The translations under genes were made by a program, and so were the position numbers. Under the pieces are notes generated by a model. The model made no database searches and was not told the DNA's origin. It saw only the letters and a list, made by a program, of their open reading frames with translations. DNA of 64,000 nt from Cryobacterium sp. MP_M3 (GTDB lineage: Bacteria > Actinomycetota > Actinomycetes > Actinomycetales > Microbacteriaceae), in the NCBI RefSeq assembly GCF_015752155.1, contig NZ_JADOVI010000006.1, positions 124,001-188,000 of the forward strand. Reading direction: 5' to 3'. This document shows, piece after piece, positions 1-11,171 of this stretch (position 1 is the stretch's first letter; each line of letters opens with the position of its first letter).

Positions 1-44
1 CGCCGACGTGGTGAGAGAAGGCTCCCGACAGGCCGGGTCTTAGC

Positions 45-545
45 TCAGGCGCGGCGCGGTTGCCTGGGCGGCTTGGGGAAGGCATCCCTCATGTGGTCTG
101 AGGAGAGGTAATCGCCGACGCCGATCATGATCAGACTGAACAGGATCTGTTCGGTGACCATCCAGAACGGGTAGAGACCGGGGATCGCGGCGAGGACCAG
201 GGTGATCACGGGGAAGAGCTTGCTGAACAGCCGCAGGCGGGAGTAGGCCCAGTAAAACCCCTTCTGGGCGCGCCAGGCGAAGTAGAACAGCGTGAGGGTC
301 ATCGCGAGCACCACGAAGGTGCGCATCCAGACCGAGAACGGCACGGCGGACCCGCCGAGGGCGAGCACGACCGCCACGACCGCTGCCGCAGCACCGAGCA
401 CGAGTTCCGCAGCGAGCAGCCAGGCGATCGCGACGAAAGCGCGCCGGGTGCGCGGGTGGTCGCGCATTTCCGGCGGGATCGTGTAGTCGACGCTCCGGCC
501 TCCCGCCACCCGGTCGACGGCGAGAAACATGGGTTCCAGGTTCAT
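45..545 (-). CDS. Small multi-pass membrane protein, function unknown
   Basis: This predicts a 166-residue protein that I do not recognise. It has about four hydrophobic segments (roughly residues 37-65, 74-91, 110-131 and 133-147) and a short basic, proline-rich C-terminus. I chose the ATG at 545 because a GGAGG ribosome site lies just upstream. The longer frame back to 611 adds a Gly/Ala-rich stretch with no coding character. It lies in the same orientation as the Nudix gene behind it. No domain or catalytic motif is visible, so only an integral-membrane location can be inferred. Confidence 0.7.
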   Translation of the reverse strand: MNLEPMFLAVDRVAGGRSVDYTIPPEMRDHPRTRRAFVAIAWLLAAELVLGAAAAVVAVVLALGGSAVPFSVWMRTFVVLAMTLTLFYFAWRAQKGFYWAYSRLRLFSKLFPVITLVLAAIPGLYPFWMVTEQILFSLIMIGVGDYLSSDHMRDAFPKPPRQPRRA

Positions 546-580
546 GGTGCCTCCGGAACCACGGTAGCCGCTCCCAGAGG

Positions 581-1030
581 TCAGCCCAGCCGGAGCCGCA
601 GCGCCGGCCACGCCGCGGCGAAGCCCGGATGCAGAGGGAGCGCGTCGACCTCGTCGGTCGGCACCCAGCGGAGTGCGATGCTCTCCCGGTCGCTGATCAC
701 CGGTTCGAACGGCCGGTTCGCGCGCACCACCACGGTGGTATAGGACCAGAACCCGAGGTCGAGCACCGAGCTGAATTGCACGCTGACCAGGTCGGCCGGC
801 ACCCCGGCCTCCTCGCCGGCCTCGCGCAGGGCGGCCTCGAGCGCGGTCTCGTGCTCGTACCGCGCTCCCCCGGGCAGCCCCCAGGTGTCGCCCTGGTGGC
901 TCCAGAGGGCGCGGTGCTGCAGCAGCACGCCCCGCTCCAGGTGGTGGACGAGGAGACCGGCCGCACCGAATCGCCCCCAGAACTTCCGACCGTCGGGGCC
1001 GTAGACCCAGGTGTCGCCGTTACCGCTCAT
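581..1030 (-). CDS. Nudix hydrolase
   Basis: This is a 149-residue Nudix-fold pyrophosphohydrolase. The Nudix box is complete: G-x5-E-x7-REAGEEAGV, starting at the GARYEHE segment, with the metal-binding REAGEE core intact. Family members hydrolyse a nucleoside diphosphate linked to another moiety; the substrate cannot be read from the sequence. The ATG at 1030 begins MSGNGDTW. A GTG at 1066 would add 12 residues, and neither has a strong ribosome site. It appears to be a stand-alone housekeeping or sanitation gene. Confidence 0.88.
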   Translation of the reverse strand: MSGNGDTWVYGPDGRKFWGRFGAAGLLVHHLERGVLLQHRALWSHQGDTWGLPGGARYEHETALEAALREAGEEAGVPADLVSVQFSSVLDLGFWSYTTVVVRANRPFEPVISDRESIALRWVPTDEVDALPLHPGFAAAWPALRLRLG

Positions 1031-1110
1031 CTGCCCAGCATGCGTCACCGAGCCGTGAAATGTCACAGAGCCACGATGTCAGAGCCGTGAAATCAGAGAG
1101 CCGTGGATCG

Positions 1111-1683
1111 TCACCGAACGTCGCCGGGTGGCAGGGCGCGGTAGTGCAGGTGAACCACGCCATTGCCGAAGCGGCGTTCGTCGACCAGCTGAAGCCGCAG
1201 CCGCACGCCGGCCGGGAAGAACCGGGTGCCACCGCCCACGAGAACGGGCGACACGAACTGATGGTATTCGTCGACCAGACCGGCCTCGATCGCGTGTCTG
1301 GCGAGCCCCGGGCCGCCCACGGACAGGTCGCGTGGCGCGCTGTCCTTGAGCCGCCGGATAGCGGCAGGGTCGAACTCCCGTTCGAGCCGGGTACGCGGAG
1401 CGCTGACCGATTCCAGGGTGGTCGAGTAGACGATCTTGTCGGTCGCCCGCCAGAGTGCCGCGAAGTCCTTGATGGCCTCCGGCTCATCGGTGTCGTCGAT
1501 GGTGTCCCAGGCGGCCATCACCTCGTACATCCGGCGCCCGAACAGCTGGGTGCCGATGTCCCGCTCGAGGTCGTTGACGAAGGCGTGCACCTCCGCGTCG
1601 GGCGCGCTCCAGTCGAACTTGCCGTCCGCATCCGAGACATACCCGTCGAGCGACGTGATGCCGGCGTAGATCAGCTTGGCCAT
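1111..1683 (-). CDS. Dihydrofolate reductase-fold (RibD C-terminal-like) protein
   Basis: This 190-residue protein belongs to the DHFR/RibD-C superfamily. It begins MAKLIYAGITSLDGYVSD, has the FGRRMYEVM segment and the SVGGPGLARHAIEAGLVDE motif near the C-terminus that forms the NADPH-binding edge in this family. The ATG at 1683 is preceded by GAGGGGAGAA, and the longer upstream frame is noise. It follows the YCII gene by 28 bp, a common actinobacterial pairing. The substrate is unknown; a small-molecule reductase is the likely role. Confidence 0.85.
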   Translation of the reverse strand: MAKLIYAGITSLDGYVSDADGKFDWSAPDAEVHAFVNDLERDIGTQLFGRRMYEVMAAWDTIDDTDEPEAIKDFAALWRATDKIVYSTTLESVSAPRTRLEREFDPAAIRRLKDSAPRDLSVGGPGLARHAIEAGLVDEYHQFVSPVLVGGGTRFFPAGVRLRLQLVDERRFGNGVVHLHYRALPPGDVR

Positions 1684-1711
1684 GGTTCTCCCCTCGCCGG
1701 CGTTCGGGCGG

Positions 1712-2089
1712 TCACGGCTGGCTGTGCCATTCACCGTCGCGGAAGATGATCGCGGACGGGCGGATTTCGACGGCGCCGTAGAGCGCGCCCGGACACTGCC
1801 GGGCCCAGTCGATGGCGGCATCGAGGTCGGGAACGTCGATGACGAAGGTGCCGTTGAGCCGATCCTGTGTGTCCGCGAACGGACCGTCCTGCACCCGGAG
1901 GGCGCCGTCGCGAACCGAGATCGTGGTCGACGCCGCCACGGGCTGCAGGATGTCGGCGGAGACCAGCACACCCGCGGCATCCAGCGACTTCGCGTAGGCG
2001 TCGAAAGCGGCCCGGCCCCAGGTCATGGCTTCTTCGCTGACCTCGGCGTCGCCGGGTTCCTTGCTGATGACGAGGAGTGAGTATCGCAT
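1712..2089 (-). CDS. YCII-related (DGPF-domain) protein
   Basis: This 125-residue alpha/beta protein carries the family signature DGPFADTQDRLNGTFVIDV followed by DLDAAIDWARQCP and GAVEIRP. This is the YCII/DGPF ferredoxin-like fold. Relatives are small stand-alone dimers, often near ECF sigma factors or DHFR-fold genes, and no biochemical activity is firmly established. It is followed 28 bp later by the DHFR-fold gene, so the two are probably co-transcribed. Confidence 0.85.
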   Translation of the reverse strand: MRYSLLVISKEPGDAEVSEEAMTWGRAAFDAYAKSLDAAGVLVSADILQPVAASTTISVRDGALRVQDGPFADTQDRLNGTFVIDVPDLDAAIDWARQCPGALYGAVEIRPSAIIFRDGEWHSQP

Positions 2090-2167
2090 CGGACGTCCTT
2101 CCGCTCGAACAATACTGACACCACTCGCACGAGTGCGCCAGCGTCGGATCCACGTGCCCGGACCGGG

Positions 2168-3922
2168 TCAGCCGTGGGTGGCGACGTAGTCGACGAGTCC
2201 CTTCACCGTCGCGACCTGGCCGTAGTCCCGCTCCGGCGTGTCCACCCCGGTCGCCTGGGCGATCGTCTCGATCAGGCGCAGGAAGTCGAGGGAATCGAGT
2301 TCGAGGTCCTGGCGCAACCTGGCCGTCTCGTCTTCCGCGTCGAGGTCGACATCGGGCGCGACCTGGCCGATCGCGGCACGCACCGCCTCGCGGGCGTCCT
2401 GTACGCATAGTTCCTCCGGCTTCTGCAGCAGTTCATTCATTCGGGCGAGGAAACGCCCGCCGCGCAGGCCGTCGCTGACCCGGTGATCGGCCGAGAGTGT
2501 GGCCGTGACGATCGGGCGAACGCCGATCAGCCCGTTTCGGGCGAAGGGCTGTTCCAGCACCCGGCCGAGGCCGACGAGCGCGACCTGCGGCGGGTAGATG
2601 ACGCCGAAGACGCTCTCGACCCCGAGGTCGCCGAGGTTGGTCACCGTGATCGTCGGGTCGGCCATCTCCGCGCGCTGCAGGCGTCCGGCGCGGGCTCGGC
2701 CGACGAGGTCCCTGAGCCGTTCCATCAGCAGGTCGAGGGCCAGGGTGTCGGCGTCATGGATGGCCGGCGCGACGAGGCCGCCCCGGCGGAGCGCCACGGC
2801 AACCCCGAGGTGCACGGCCGCGCTCGGGTGGTACGACCCGTCGGTGAAGAACCCGTTCACCTCCGGGACTTCCCTGGCGGCCAGCGCCGCCGCCTTCAGC
2901 AGCAGCGCGGCCGGGACCAGCCTGGCCGAGATCGGCCGGGCCAGATTGGCCTCCTCCATCCAGGCCAGGGCGGCTCCGAGGTCGAGGGTGGTGCTCAGGT
3001 AGTAGTGCGGGATGGTCTTCTTGGACCGCGTCATCAACGTGCCGATGGCGCGGCGCAGGCTCTCGGCCCGGTCGGCGGCCTCACGCGGTTCCCGGCCAGG
3101 TGGCCGCGTCTTGCCCGGAGCGGGCCGCTCGGCGGGCTGTGCGGCAGGCTGAGCGGCCGCCTGCTCGGCAGCGGGCTCCTCGGCAGCGGGCCGCACGGCC
3201 GCCGCGCCGGCGGAGCTGCGGACGTCCGTCTCGGTGACCGCTCCCTCCGGGCCGGTCCCCCGCACCGTGGCCAGATCGACGCCGAGCTCCGCGGCGAGCC
3301 GGCGGGCCCGGGGTGAGGAGCGCACCCGGTGAACCGAGGGCTCCCCCGGAACCTGAACTCGAACCGCCGCCTCCACGTCCGCCCGGGTCACCGCACCGTT
3401 CCGGCCGGTTCCATGCAGGCGGGTGATGTCGACGCCGAGGCTGTGGGCAAGGCGCCGAACCGGCGGGGAGATGAATCCGGACGGCTCCAGCGATGCCTCA
3501 GCGACCGTGGGCGCCTCGGGGACCGGCTGTGCCTCGGGGACCGGCGCCCCGGCGGTTCGGCCGGCCGGCGGATGCTTCGGTGCGGGGCGCGACGGCCTCA
3601 TCGGTTCGGCGCCGGCTCGCGTCGGTGCCGCTGCCGCATGGGCAGGACCGGCGACCGGGGGGCCGGCAGGCGCTACCCCGGCCGCCGGGGTCTGGGTGAT
3701 CCGGGCGAGAACGCCGCCGACCGGCACCGTCGTGCCGACCTCGACGAGCAACTCGGCGACCACGCCGTCCTCGAACGATTCGACGTCGATGTCGGCCTTG
3801 TCGGTGTCGATGACGGCAACCATGTCGCCGCGGTGCACGTAGTCCCCCGGCTTGACCAGCCACTCGACCAGCTTGCCCTCCTCCATGTCCGCCCCGAGGG
3901 CCGGCATCCGGAACTCACCCAT
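2168..3922 (-). CDS. 2-oxoacid dehydrogenase E2 acyltransferase fused to a C-terminal acyl carrier domain
   Basis: This predicts a 584-residue protein. In order it has a lipoyl domain (about 1-75, lipoyl lysine K42 in DTDKADID), a Pro/Ala-rich linker, two peripheral-subunit-binding domains ([15 protein letters not shown] and [15 protein letters not shown]), and a CoA acyltransferase domain ending in the catalytic HRVSDG motif. It does not stop where E2 proteins normally end. About 79 more residues (506-584) read as an acyl carrier protein with LELDSLDF, whose Ser near 544 is the phosphopantetheine site. The start is ATG 3922 or GTG 3928, the latter six bases after GGAGG, and it overlaps the E1-beta stop. 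It would transfer acyl groups to CoA in a PDH/acetoin-type complex. The role of the ACP is unknown. Confidence 0.9.
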   Translation of the reverse strand: MGEFRMPALGADMEEGKLVEWLVKPGDYVHRGDMVAVIDTDKADIDVESFEDGVVAELLVEVGTTVPVGGVLARITQTPAAGVAPAGPPVAGPAHAAAAPTRAGAEPMRPSRPAPKHPPAGRTAGAPVPEAQPVPEAPTVAEASLEPSGFISPPVRRLAHSLGVDITRLHGTGRNGAVTRADVEAAVRVQVPGEPSVHRVRSSPRARRLAAELGVDLATVRGTGPEGAVTETDVRSSAGAAAVRPAAEEPAAEQAAAQPAAQPAERPAPGKTRPPGREPREAADRAESLRRAIGTLMTRSKKTIPHYYLSTTLDLGAALAWMEEANLARPISARLVPAALLLKAAALAAREVPEVNGFFTDGSYHPSAAVHLGVAVALRRGGLVAPAIHDADTLALDLLMERLRDLVGRARAGRLQRAEMADPTITVTNLGDLGVESVFGVIYPPQVALVGLGRVLEQPFARNGLIGVRPIVTATLSADHRVSDGLRGGRFLARMNELLQKPEELCVQDAREAVRAAIGQVAPDVDLDAEDETARLRQDLELDSLDFLRLIETIAQATGVDTPERDYGQVATVKGLVDYVATHG

Positions 3923-4895
3923 GCGCACCCACCGCCTCCCTGGCCGCGGCAACGACGCGTTCGACCGACGGCAGCGCCGCCTGTTCGAGGTGCCTGGCGT
4001 AGGGCACGGGCACCTCGGCGCTGCACACCCGGCCGACGGGCGCGTCCAGGTCGTAGAAGGCGTGTTCGGTGATCCGGGCGCTGATTTCGGCGGAGAGGCT
4101 GCCGCTGCGCCACCCCTCGTCGACCACGACGGCCCGGTGCGTCTTCGCAACCGTGGCGAGAATGGCCGCGTCGTCGAGCGGGCGGAGGGTGCGCAGATCG
4201 AGCACCTCCGCCTCGATCCCGTCGCCGGCCAGCCGGTCCGCCGCTTCGAGCACCAGGCCGAGGGTGCCGCCGTAGGTGATCAGCGACACGTCACCGCCCT
4301 GGCGCCGCACGGCGGCGGTGTCAATGTCGACCGCCCCGGCGACGTCGGGGAGGTCCCCGGCCTGGTTGTAGAGCGAACCGTGCTCGAAGATGAGCACCGG
4401 GTCGGGTTCCTGGAGTGCGGTCCACAGCATCCCGCGGGCGTCCGCGAGGGTCGCCGGGGTGAGGATGCGCAGGCCGGGGATGTGGGCGTACCAGCCCTCG
4501 AGGCTGTGAGAGTGCTGGGCGGCGAGCTGGCGCCCGGCGCCGGTCGTCATCCGGATCACGAGCGGCACGCTGAATTGCCCGCCGGACATGTGCGAGAGCG
4601 TCGCGGCGTTGTTCATGATCTGGTCGAGGGCGAGCAGGCTGAAGTTGACGGTCATGATCTCGACGATCGGGCGCATGCCGCCGAGGGCCGCACCGATCCC
4701 GGCGCCGACGAACCCGGACTCCGACAGCGGGGTGTCCCGGATGCGCTCCGGGCCGAATTCCTCGAGTAGGCCGAGGCTCACCGCGAAGCAGCCGCCGTAG
4801 CTGCCCACGTCCTCGCCCATCAGGAACACCCGGTCGTCACGGTGCATGGCGTCCCGGATCGCGGCTCGGATCGCCTCACGGTAGGTGGTCTTCAT
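3915..4895 (-). CDS. 2-oxoacid (pyruvate/acetoin-type) dehydrogenase E1 subunit beta
   Basis: This 326-residue transketolase-like protein begins [13 protein letters not shown] and contains the E1-beta hallmarks [30 protein letters not shown] and [14 protein letters not shown]. It forms the heterotetrameric thiamine-diphosphate decarboxylase with the E1-alpha encoded just upstream and hands the acyl group to the lipoyl arm of E2. Its ATG overlaps the E1-alpha stop as ATGA, and its stop lies inside the start region of E2, so the three are translationally coupled. Whether the substrate is pyruvate, acetoin or a branched-chain 2-oxoacid cannot be fixed from sequence alone. Confidence 0.92.
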   Translation of the reverse strand: MKTTYREAIRAAIRDAMHRDDRVFLMGEDVGSYGGCFAVSLGLLEEFGPERIRDTPLSESGFVGAGIGAALGGMRPIVEIMTVNFSLLALDQIMNNAATLSHMSGGQFSVPLVIRMTTGAGRQLAAQHSHSLEGWYAHIPGLRILTPATLADARGMLWTALQEPDPVLIFEHGSLYNQAGDLPDVAGAVDIDTAAVRRQGGDVSLITYGGTLGLVLEAADRLAGDGIEAEVLDLRTLRPLDDAAILATVAKTHRAVVVDEGWRSGSLSAEISARITEHAFYDLDAPVGRVCSAEVPVPYARHLEQAALPSVERVVAAAREAVGAHG

Positions 4896-5925
4896 GTCCC
4901 GGCCCGCCCGGTTCTGCCGGTCTTGTCGGTTCCGCCGGCCTGCTCGCTGTAGACGAAGCGGGTGAGTTCCTCGACCGGTTCGATCGTGCCTGCCTCGGCG
5001 AAATCGACGGCCGCCTGCACCTCGGCATCCACCTCGCCCTGAATAGTCGTCCAGGTCTCCTCCGGAAGGTCTCCGGCGGCCTCCAGGGTCTCGCGCAACA
5101 GGTCGATCGGATCGCGTTCGACCCAGCGGGCGACCTCGGCCTTGTCCCGATAGCGCTCGGGGTCGTACATCGAGTGCGCCCGGAAACGGTAGGTGCGCAG
5201 CTCGAGGAAATGCGGTCCCCCGCCGCCGCGGATGGAGTCGACGGCCCGCCCGGCCGCCTCGTCGACGGCGAGCACGTCCATCCCGTCCACCGACCAGGCC
5301 GGGATCTCGTACGCGGATGCCTTCAGCGCGATGTCCGTCTGCGATTCGGAGCGTCCCAGCGCGGTGCCCATCGCGTAGAGGTTGTTCTCGCAGCAGAACA
5401 GCACCGGCAACTGCCACAGCGCGGCCAGGTTCACGCTTTCGTGGAACTCGCCCTCGGCGACCGCGCCCTCGCCGAAGAAGCATGCGGTGACTCGGGAGCG
5501 GCCCGCCATCTTGTCGGCGAGGGCGAGGCCCACCGCGAGGGGCAGTCCGCCGGCGACGATGGCGTTGCCGCCGTAGAAGCGGGTGGCCGCGTCGAAGAGG
5601 TGCATCGATCCGCCCCGCCCCCGGCAGCAACCCTCCTGAAAGCCGTACATCTCGGCGAGGATGGCTCCGGCGGAGACGCCGCGGAGCAGGGCGTGGCCGT
5701 GCTCCCGGTAGGTGGCCAGGACGGCGTCGTCGGGGCTGAGCACGCCCAGCACGCCGGCCGCGACCGCTTCCTCGCCGATGTAGACGTGCATGAACCCGCG
5801 GATCTTCGCCGCGCTGTAGAGCTCGACGCACTTCTCCTCGAAGCGCCTGACCCTGAGCATGTCCCGCAGCAGCCGGCGGGAGTGCTCGGGGTCGGCGGCG
5901 GTTCTCCGCTCGGTCGGCTGTCCGG

Positions 5926-5929
<4 letters not shown>
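4892..5929 (-). CDS. 2-oxoacid (pyruvate/acetoin-type) dehydrogenase E1 subunit alpha
   Basis: This 345-residue protein carries the ThDP-binding half of E1: [31 protein letters not shown] and the cofactor loop from [15 protein letters not shown] to [11 protein letters not shown]. It resembles AcoA/PdhA of acetoin or pyruvate dehydrogenases. The metal-binding GDG triplet of the family reads GEG here (codons GGC GAG GGC), which is unusual. The ATG at 5929 follows GGAGG and overlaps the stop of the acyl-CoA synthetase as ATGA. The acidic C-terminal tail is variable in the family. Confidence 0.92.
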
Positions 5930-7730
<1,801 letters not shown>

Positions 7731-7881
7731 GCCCCCATGGCACTCCACCCTGCGCGCAGGGCATAGGGACGAAGGTCCCGTGGGTCCTCCGTCCGTAGTG
7801 GACTCGTCCGCGCGGGGTTTCACTTCCGAGCCAGTGGCGAGTTCCCGGGTCATCGCCACGCGAGGCAGCGGAGGTGGTTCG

Positions 7882-8799
7882 ATGGATGCCCCCGTCATCC
7901 AGGTCAGGGAATTCCGCAAGGTGTACCGGGGATTCGTCGCGGTCGACGGGATCAGCTTCGACGTGCACCGCGGCGAGGTCTTCGGGCTGCTCGGACCCAA
8001 CGGTGCCGGAAAGACGACCACCCTCGAAAGTCTGGGGGGGGTTGCGGCGGCCGGACGGCGGCACGCTGCGGGTCGCCGGTGTCGACCCGACGCGCGCGGG
8101 GCGCCGGCTCAGCGCGCTGATCGGGGTGCAGCTGCAGGCATCCGCCCTGCCAGACAGTTTCCGCGTCGGCGAGGCCATGCGCTTCTTCTGCGCGTACCAC
8201 GGGATCGCGCCGCGGCTGGATCTCCTCGACCGGGTCGGCCTGGGCGACCGGAGCGGCGCGCAGCACCACGAACTGTCCGGCGGGCAGCAGCGGCGGCTGG
8301 CCCTGGCCCTGGCCGTGGCCCACGACCCGGCCGCGCTCATCCTCGACGAGCCGACCTCCGGCCTGGACGTGGCGTCACGGACCATGCTGCACGAGCTCAT
8401 CCGGGAGCTGCAGGCTGCCGGCACCACGGTGCTCCTGGCCACGCACGACATGGCGGAGGCATCCGAGCTGGCGACCAGGGTGGCGATCCTGCTCCGCGGG
8501 GCGATCGCGGCGACGGGGACGCCGCTGGAACCGCCGCGGCCGGCGGAGGTCACACCCGGGTCTCGGTTCGCACCGAGCACGACTCCCTCGGCCGGCCCGG
8601 AGCCGTCTTCCCCGCCGTCAGCCGCTCGTCCCGGCGCGGCGACTACACCGTGTACTTCAGCACGGATGTCGGGCCGACCGTGTCCGCGGTGATCGCCTAC
8701 CTGGCTGCACAGTCCGATCCCCTCGTCGACCTCCGCGTCGAGCGCCCGAGCCTGGAGGACCCGTTCCTCGAGATCACCACGGAAGGGGCCACCCGATGA
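7882..8799 (+). pseudogene. ABC exporter ATP-binding protein with two offsetting frameshifts
   Basis: It starts at ATG 7882 after GGAGG, encoding [20 protein letters not shown] and the Walker [11 protein letters not shown]. At a run of eight Gs (8034-8041) the frame shifts. The next roughly 165 codons, containing the signature [14 protein letters not shown] and Walker [14 protein letters not shown], read in the neighbouring frame to ATGTPLE near 8530. There the original frame resumes as [16 protein letters not shown] and runs to the stop. One extra G and one missing base explain both shifts, and the overall length stays divisible by three. The repaired protein is a 305-residue DrrA/CcmA-type export ATPase. 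Its stop overlaps the permease start. Confidence 0.82.
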
Positions 8800-9600
8800 G
8801 GGCCTTCGCGCTACACCTCGGCTTCGAGTTCCGGATCGGCATCCGCAACAAGACCCTGATGCTGATGAACTACCTCTTCCCCCTCGGCTGCTACGTGCTG
8901 TTCGGGGCGCTGCTCGGCCAGGTCAACCCAGGGTTCCTGGCCGTCATCGTGCCGGCGATGTCGGTCTTCGCGATCATGAGCGGGGCACTCCTCGGAATGC
9001 CGGACACCCTGGTGAGCGCACGCAACGCGGGCATCTTCCGCTCCTACAAGATCAACGGTGTGCCCGCCCTGTCGCTGCTGGTGATCCCCGTGCTCACCAG
9101 CATGATGCACGCGCTGGTCGTGGCCCTGGTGATCGCGGCGAGCGCGCCGGCCCTGTTCGGCGGTGCGGCGCCCCGCAACTGGGCGGGCTTCCTCCTCGTG
9201 TTCGCCGCGGCGGCCTTCGCGCTTGCGGGAGCGGGCGCACTGATCGGGGTCGTGTCGGCGAACACGAGGATGACCGTGTTGTTGTCCCAACTGGTCTTCA
9301 TTCCGTCGATGATCCTCGGCGGGCTCATGCTGCCGGTCAGCATCCTCCCCGACACCCTGGCCCGGGTCTCACGGATTCTCCCGACGGGCTACGCGATGGA
9401 CGCGTTCGCCGGCCTGGCAATGGGTCAGGACGCCGCCCGGGTCCCTGGCCATCCTGCTCGCGGGAGGCACGATCTCCTTCGGCCTGGCAGTTGTGCTCTT
9501 CGGCTGGGACCCGCAGAACACCACCCGCCGTGCGCATCCGGCCTGGGCGGTCTTCGCCCTGCTCCCCTACGCGGTCGGCGTGGTGCTTTACTCCGCCTGA
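8796..9600 (+). pseudogene. ABC-2 type exporter permease, frameshifted near the 3' end
   Basis: It starts at ATG 8796, overlapping the ATPase stop as ATGA. About 214 codons encode an ABC-2 permease with six-helix character (MNYLFPLGCYVLFGALLG, LSLLVIPVLTSMMHALVVAL, QLVFIPSMILGGLMLPVSIL). After GLAMGQDAAR, around 9436-9442, one extra G in CCCGGGTCC moves the frame. The true C-terminus continues as SLAILLAGGTISFGLAVVLF and ends at TGA 9598-9600. The length of 805 bp, one more than a multiple of three, agrees with a single insertion. With the ATPase it would form a small drug or lipid exporter; the substrate is unknown. Confidence 0.8.
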
Positions 9601-9613
9601 ACCGGCCAACGGG

Positions 9614-10387
9614 TCACCGCACCGCTCCGATGACGACGGTGGCGCCCAGCGCCACCGAGGTCACGACCCGAGCGGCGAACCCGGCCCCGTCGAGGATGGC
9701 CGCCGTTCCCGGGGCCTGCGCGCGGCTGGTCTCGATGAGCAGCCGGCCACCGGCTGCCAGCCAGTCCGGTGCGCCGGCGGCCACCCGGCGATGCACCGCG
9801 AGCCCGTCGGCGCCGCCGTCCAGGGCCGTGCGGGTCTCGTGCAGGCGCGCCTCCCGCGGCATCGTGTCGATGGCTGCCGTGGGCACGTAGGGCGCGTTGA
9901 CGAGCAGCAGGTCCACCTTCCCCCTGATCGCTGGGGGTAACGCGTCGAAGAGGTCCCCCTCGAACACCCGGTCCGCGCCGAGGTTGCGCCGGGCGCAGCG
10001 GACGGCGGCCGGGTCGATGTCGGCCGCGTAGAGCCGGGCCTCGGGATGGACGGCGGCCACGGCCATCCCCACCGCTCCGGAGCCGCAGCACAGGTCGACG
10101 ACGGTCGATCCGGCGCCGCAGCGTGTGACGCCCTCCCGCACCAGCAGGCCGGTGCGGCGGCGCGGCACGAACACCCCGGGTTCGACTGCGACACGCAGTC
10201 CGCAGAACTCGGCCCAGCCCAGGATGTACTCGAGCGGTTCACCGGCAGCTCGGCGCTCGACCATCGCGTCGGCCTCGCCCGTCGTGCGCGCGGCGGCCCG
10301 GATCAGACGGGCCTCGTCCTCGGCGAACACACAGCCGGCCGCCCGCAGCCGGGCGACGATGAGCGGGGAGGAGACCGGTGACGCCAC
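9614..10387 (-). CDS. HemK-like protein N5-glutamine methyltransferase
   Basis: This 257-residue class I SAM methyltransferase has the AdoMet motif VVDLCCGSGAVGMAVAA and the active-site loop NAPYVP, equivalent to the NPPY of PrmC/HemK. The N-terminal helical region contains RAAGEPLEYILGWAEF, the HemK linker motif. NAPYVP with an Ala is a known actinobacterial variant, so it is probably a paralogue rather than the housekeeping release-factor methylase. The start is GTG 10387. It converges with the exporter permease, with only 13 bp between the stops. Confidence 0.85.
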   Translation of the reverse strand: MASPVSSPLIVARLRAAGCVFAEDEARLIRAAARTTGEADAMVERRAAGEPLEYILGWAEFCGLRVAVEPGVFVPRRRTGLLVREGVTRCGAGSTVVDLCCGSGAVGMAVAAVHPEARLYAADIDPAAVRCARRNLGADRVFEGDLFDALPPAIRGKVDLLLVNAPYVPTAAIDTMPREARLHETRTALDGGADGLAVHRRVAAGAPDWLAAGGRLLIETSRAQAPGTAAILDGAGFAARVVTSVALGATVVIGAVR

Positions 10388-10424
10388 AGACCCAGACTGC
10401 CAGATCAGAGGCCCGGTTCGCGAG

Positions 10425-10982
10425 TCACCACGGGTACGGCCGGGGGATGTCGTCCGCGTCGACGTAGTGGATGCCTCCCTCCGGGTCGAGCGGCAGGCCG
10501 GAGGCGGAATCGCGGCAGGATGCCTCCCAGACCTCTTGCCCGGACAGGGCGTGGATCTCTCCGTTCGTCACGACCCAGCCGCGCACGGCCTGGTAGGGCA
10601 CGCCGCCCTCCGGCGACAGGTAGCGGGTGCCCATCTCGACGGTGTGGAGCATGAGACTGAAGGTGTCGGCGGCGCTGATCCGGCAGGTGACGTATTCGAG
10701 CAGTTCCGAATAGCCGATGCTCGGGGTGGTGCGGCCCGTGGGATCCGTGTGGAAACTCGTGTGGCCGATCGCGTCCGCGGAGACGGTCAGCTCGTGGCAG
10801 CCGTTCCCGTGGCGCGTGCCGACGAGTGCCGCGACCAGATGCTCCTGGTTGTCGTGGCGCACGGTGGTCTGGGAGCAACCCGTGCAGTCCAGGAGGTAGA
10901 GGGGCACTGTGGCCTGGAGCTCATGGGCGGGATTCGGGGCGAGGGTCGCGTTCGACTGGCAATACGGGCAGGTGATGTGCAT
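10425..10982 (-). CDS. CpXC-domain protein
   Basis: This 185-residue protein begins MHITCPYCQSN and has a second cysteine pair, DCTGCSQTTV, about 30 residues on. This is the CxxC...CxxC zinc-ribbon arrangement of CpXC-type proteins. The rest is soluble alpha/beta with no membrane segment. The function of this family is not established. The gene stands alone, 37 bp upstream of the start of the HemK-like gene and in the same orientation. Confidence 0.7.
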   Translation of the reverse strand: MHITCPYCQSNATLAPNPAHELQATVPLYLLDCTGCSQTTVRHDNQEHLVAALVGTRHGNGCHELTVSADAIGHTSFHTDPTGRTTPSIGYSELLEYVTCRISAADTFSLMLHTVEMGTRYLSPEGGVPYQAVRGWVVTNGEIHALSGQEVWEASCRDSASGLPLDPEGGIHYVDADDIPRPYPW

Positions 10983-11171
10983 GGCTGGATCCCCCGTGCT
11001 GGGGCAGCTCCTCCATCCCGATCATGCAGGATCGTCTGCCGGGCGACCGAGGTCGTCTGCCGTCAAGCTAGCAGTTGCCCCGTCCTGCCGCAGTCGGCAT
11101 GAAAGGGGACAGCGGTCACAGGGAGCCCGGATCGTTGCGGCCCCCGCGCGCTCCTGCCCTAGTCTCGAGAC

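Noticed and set aside
1060..1749. Long open frames opposite the DHFR-fold gene and similar antisense frames throughout
   Set aside because: High GC makes long open frames on the opposite strand common. They are Arg/Pro/Gly/Ala-rich, have no motifs, and overlap genes with clear family signatures.
8034..8041. G8 run as a phase-variation switch of the exporter
   Set aside because: A second, offsetting shift in the same gene and two more indels nearby fit sequencing error or decay better than programmed variation, and the other breaks are not at long repeats.
9900..9960. NAPYVP instead of NPPY as an inactivating change in the HemK-like methyltransferase
   Set aside because: The Ala variant recurs in an actinobacterial subgroup of this family, so it is probably a paralogue signature rather than damage.
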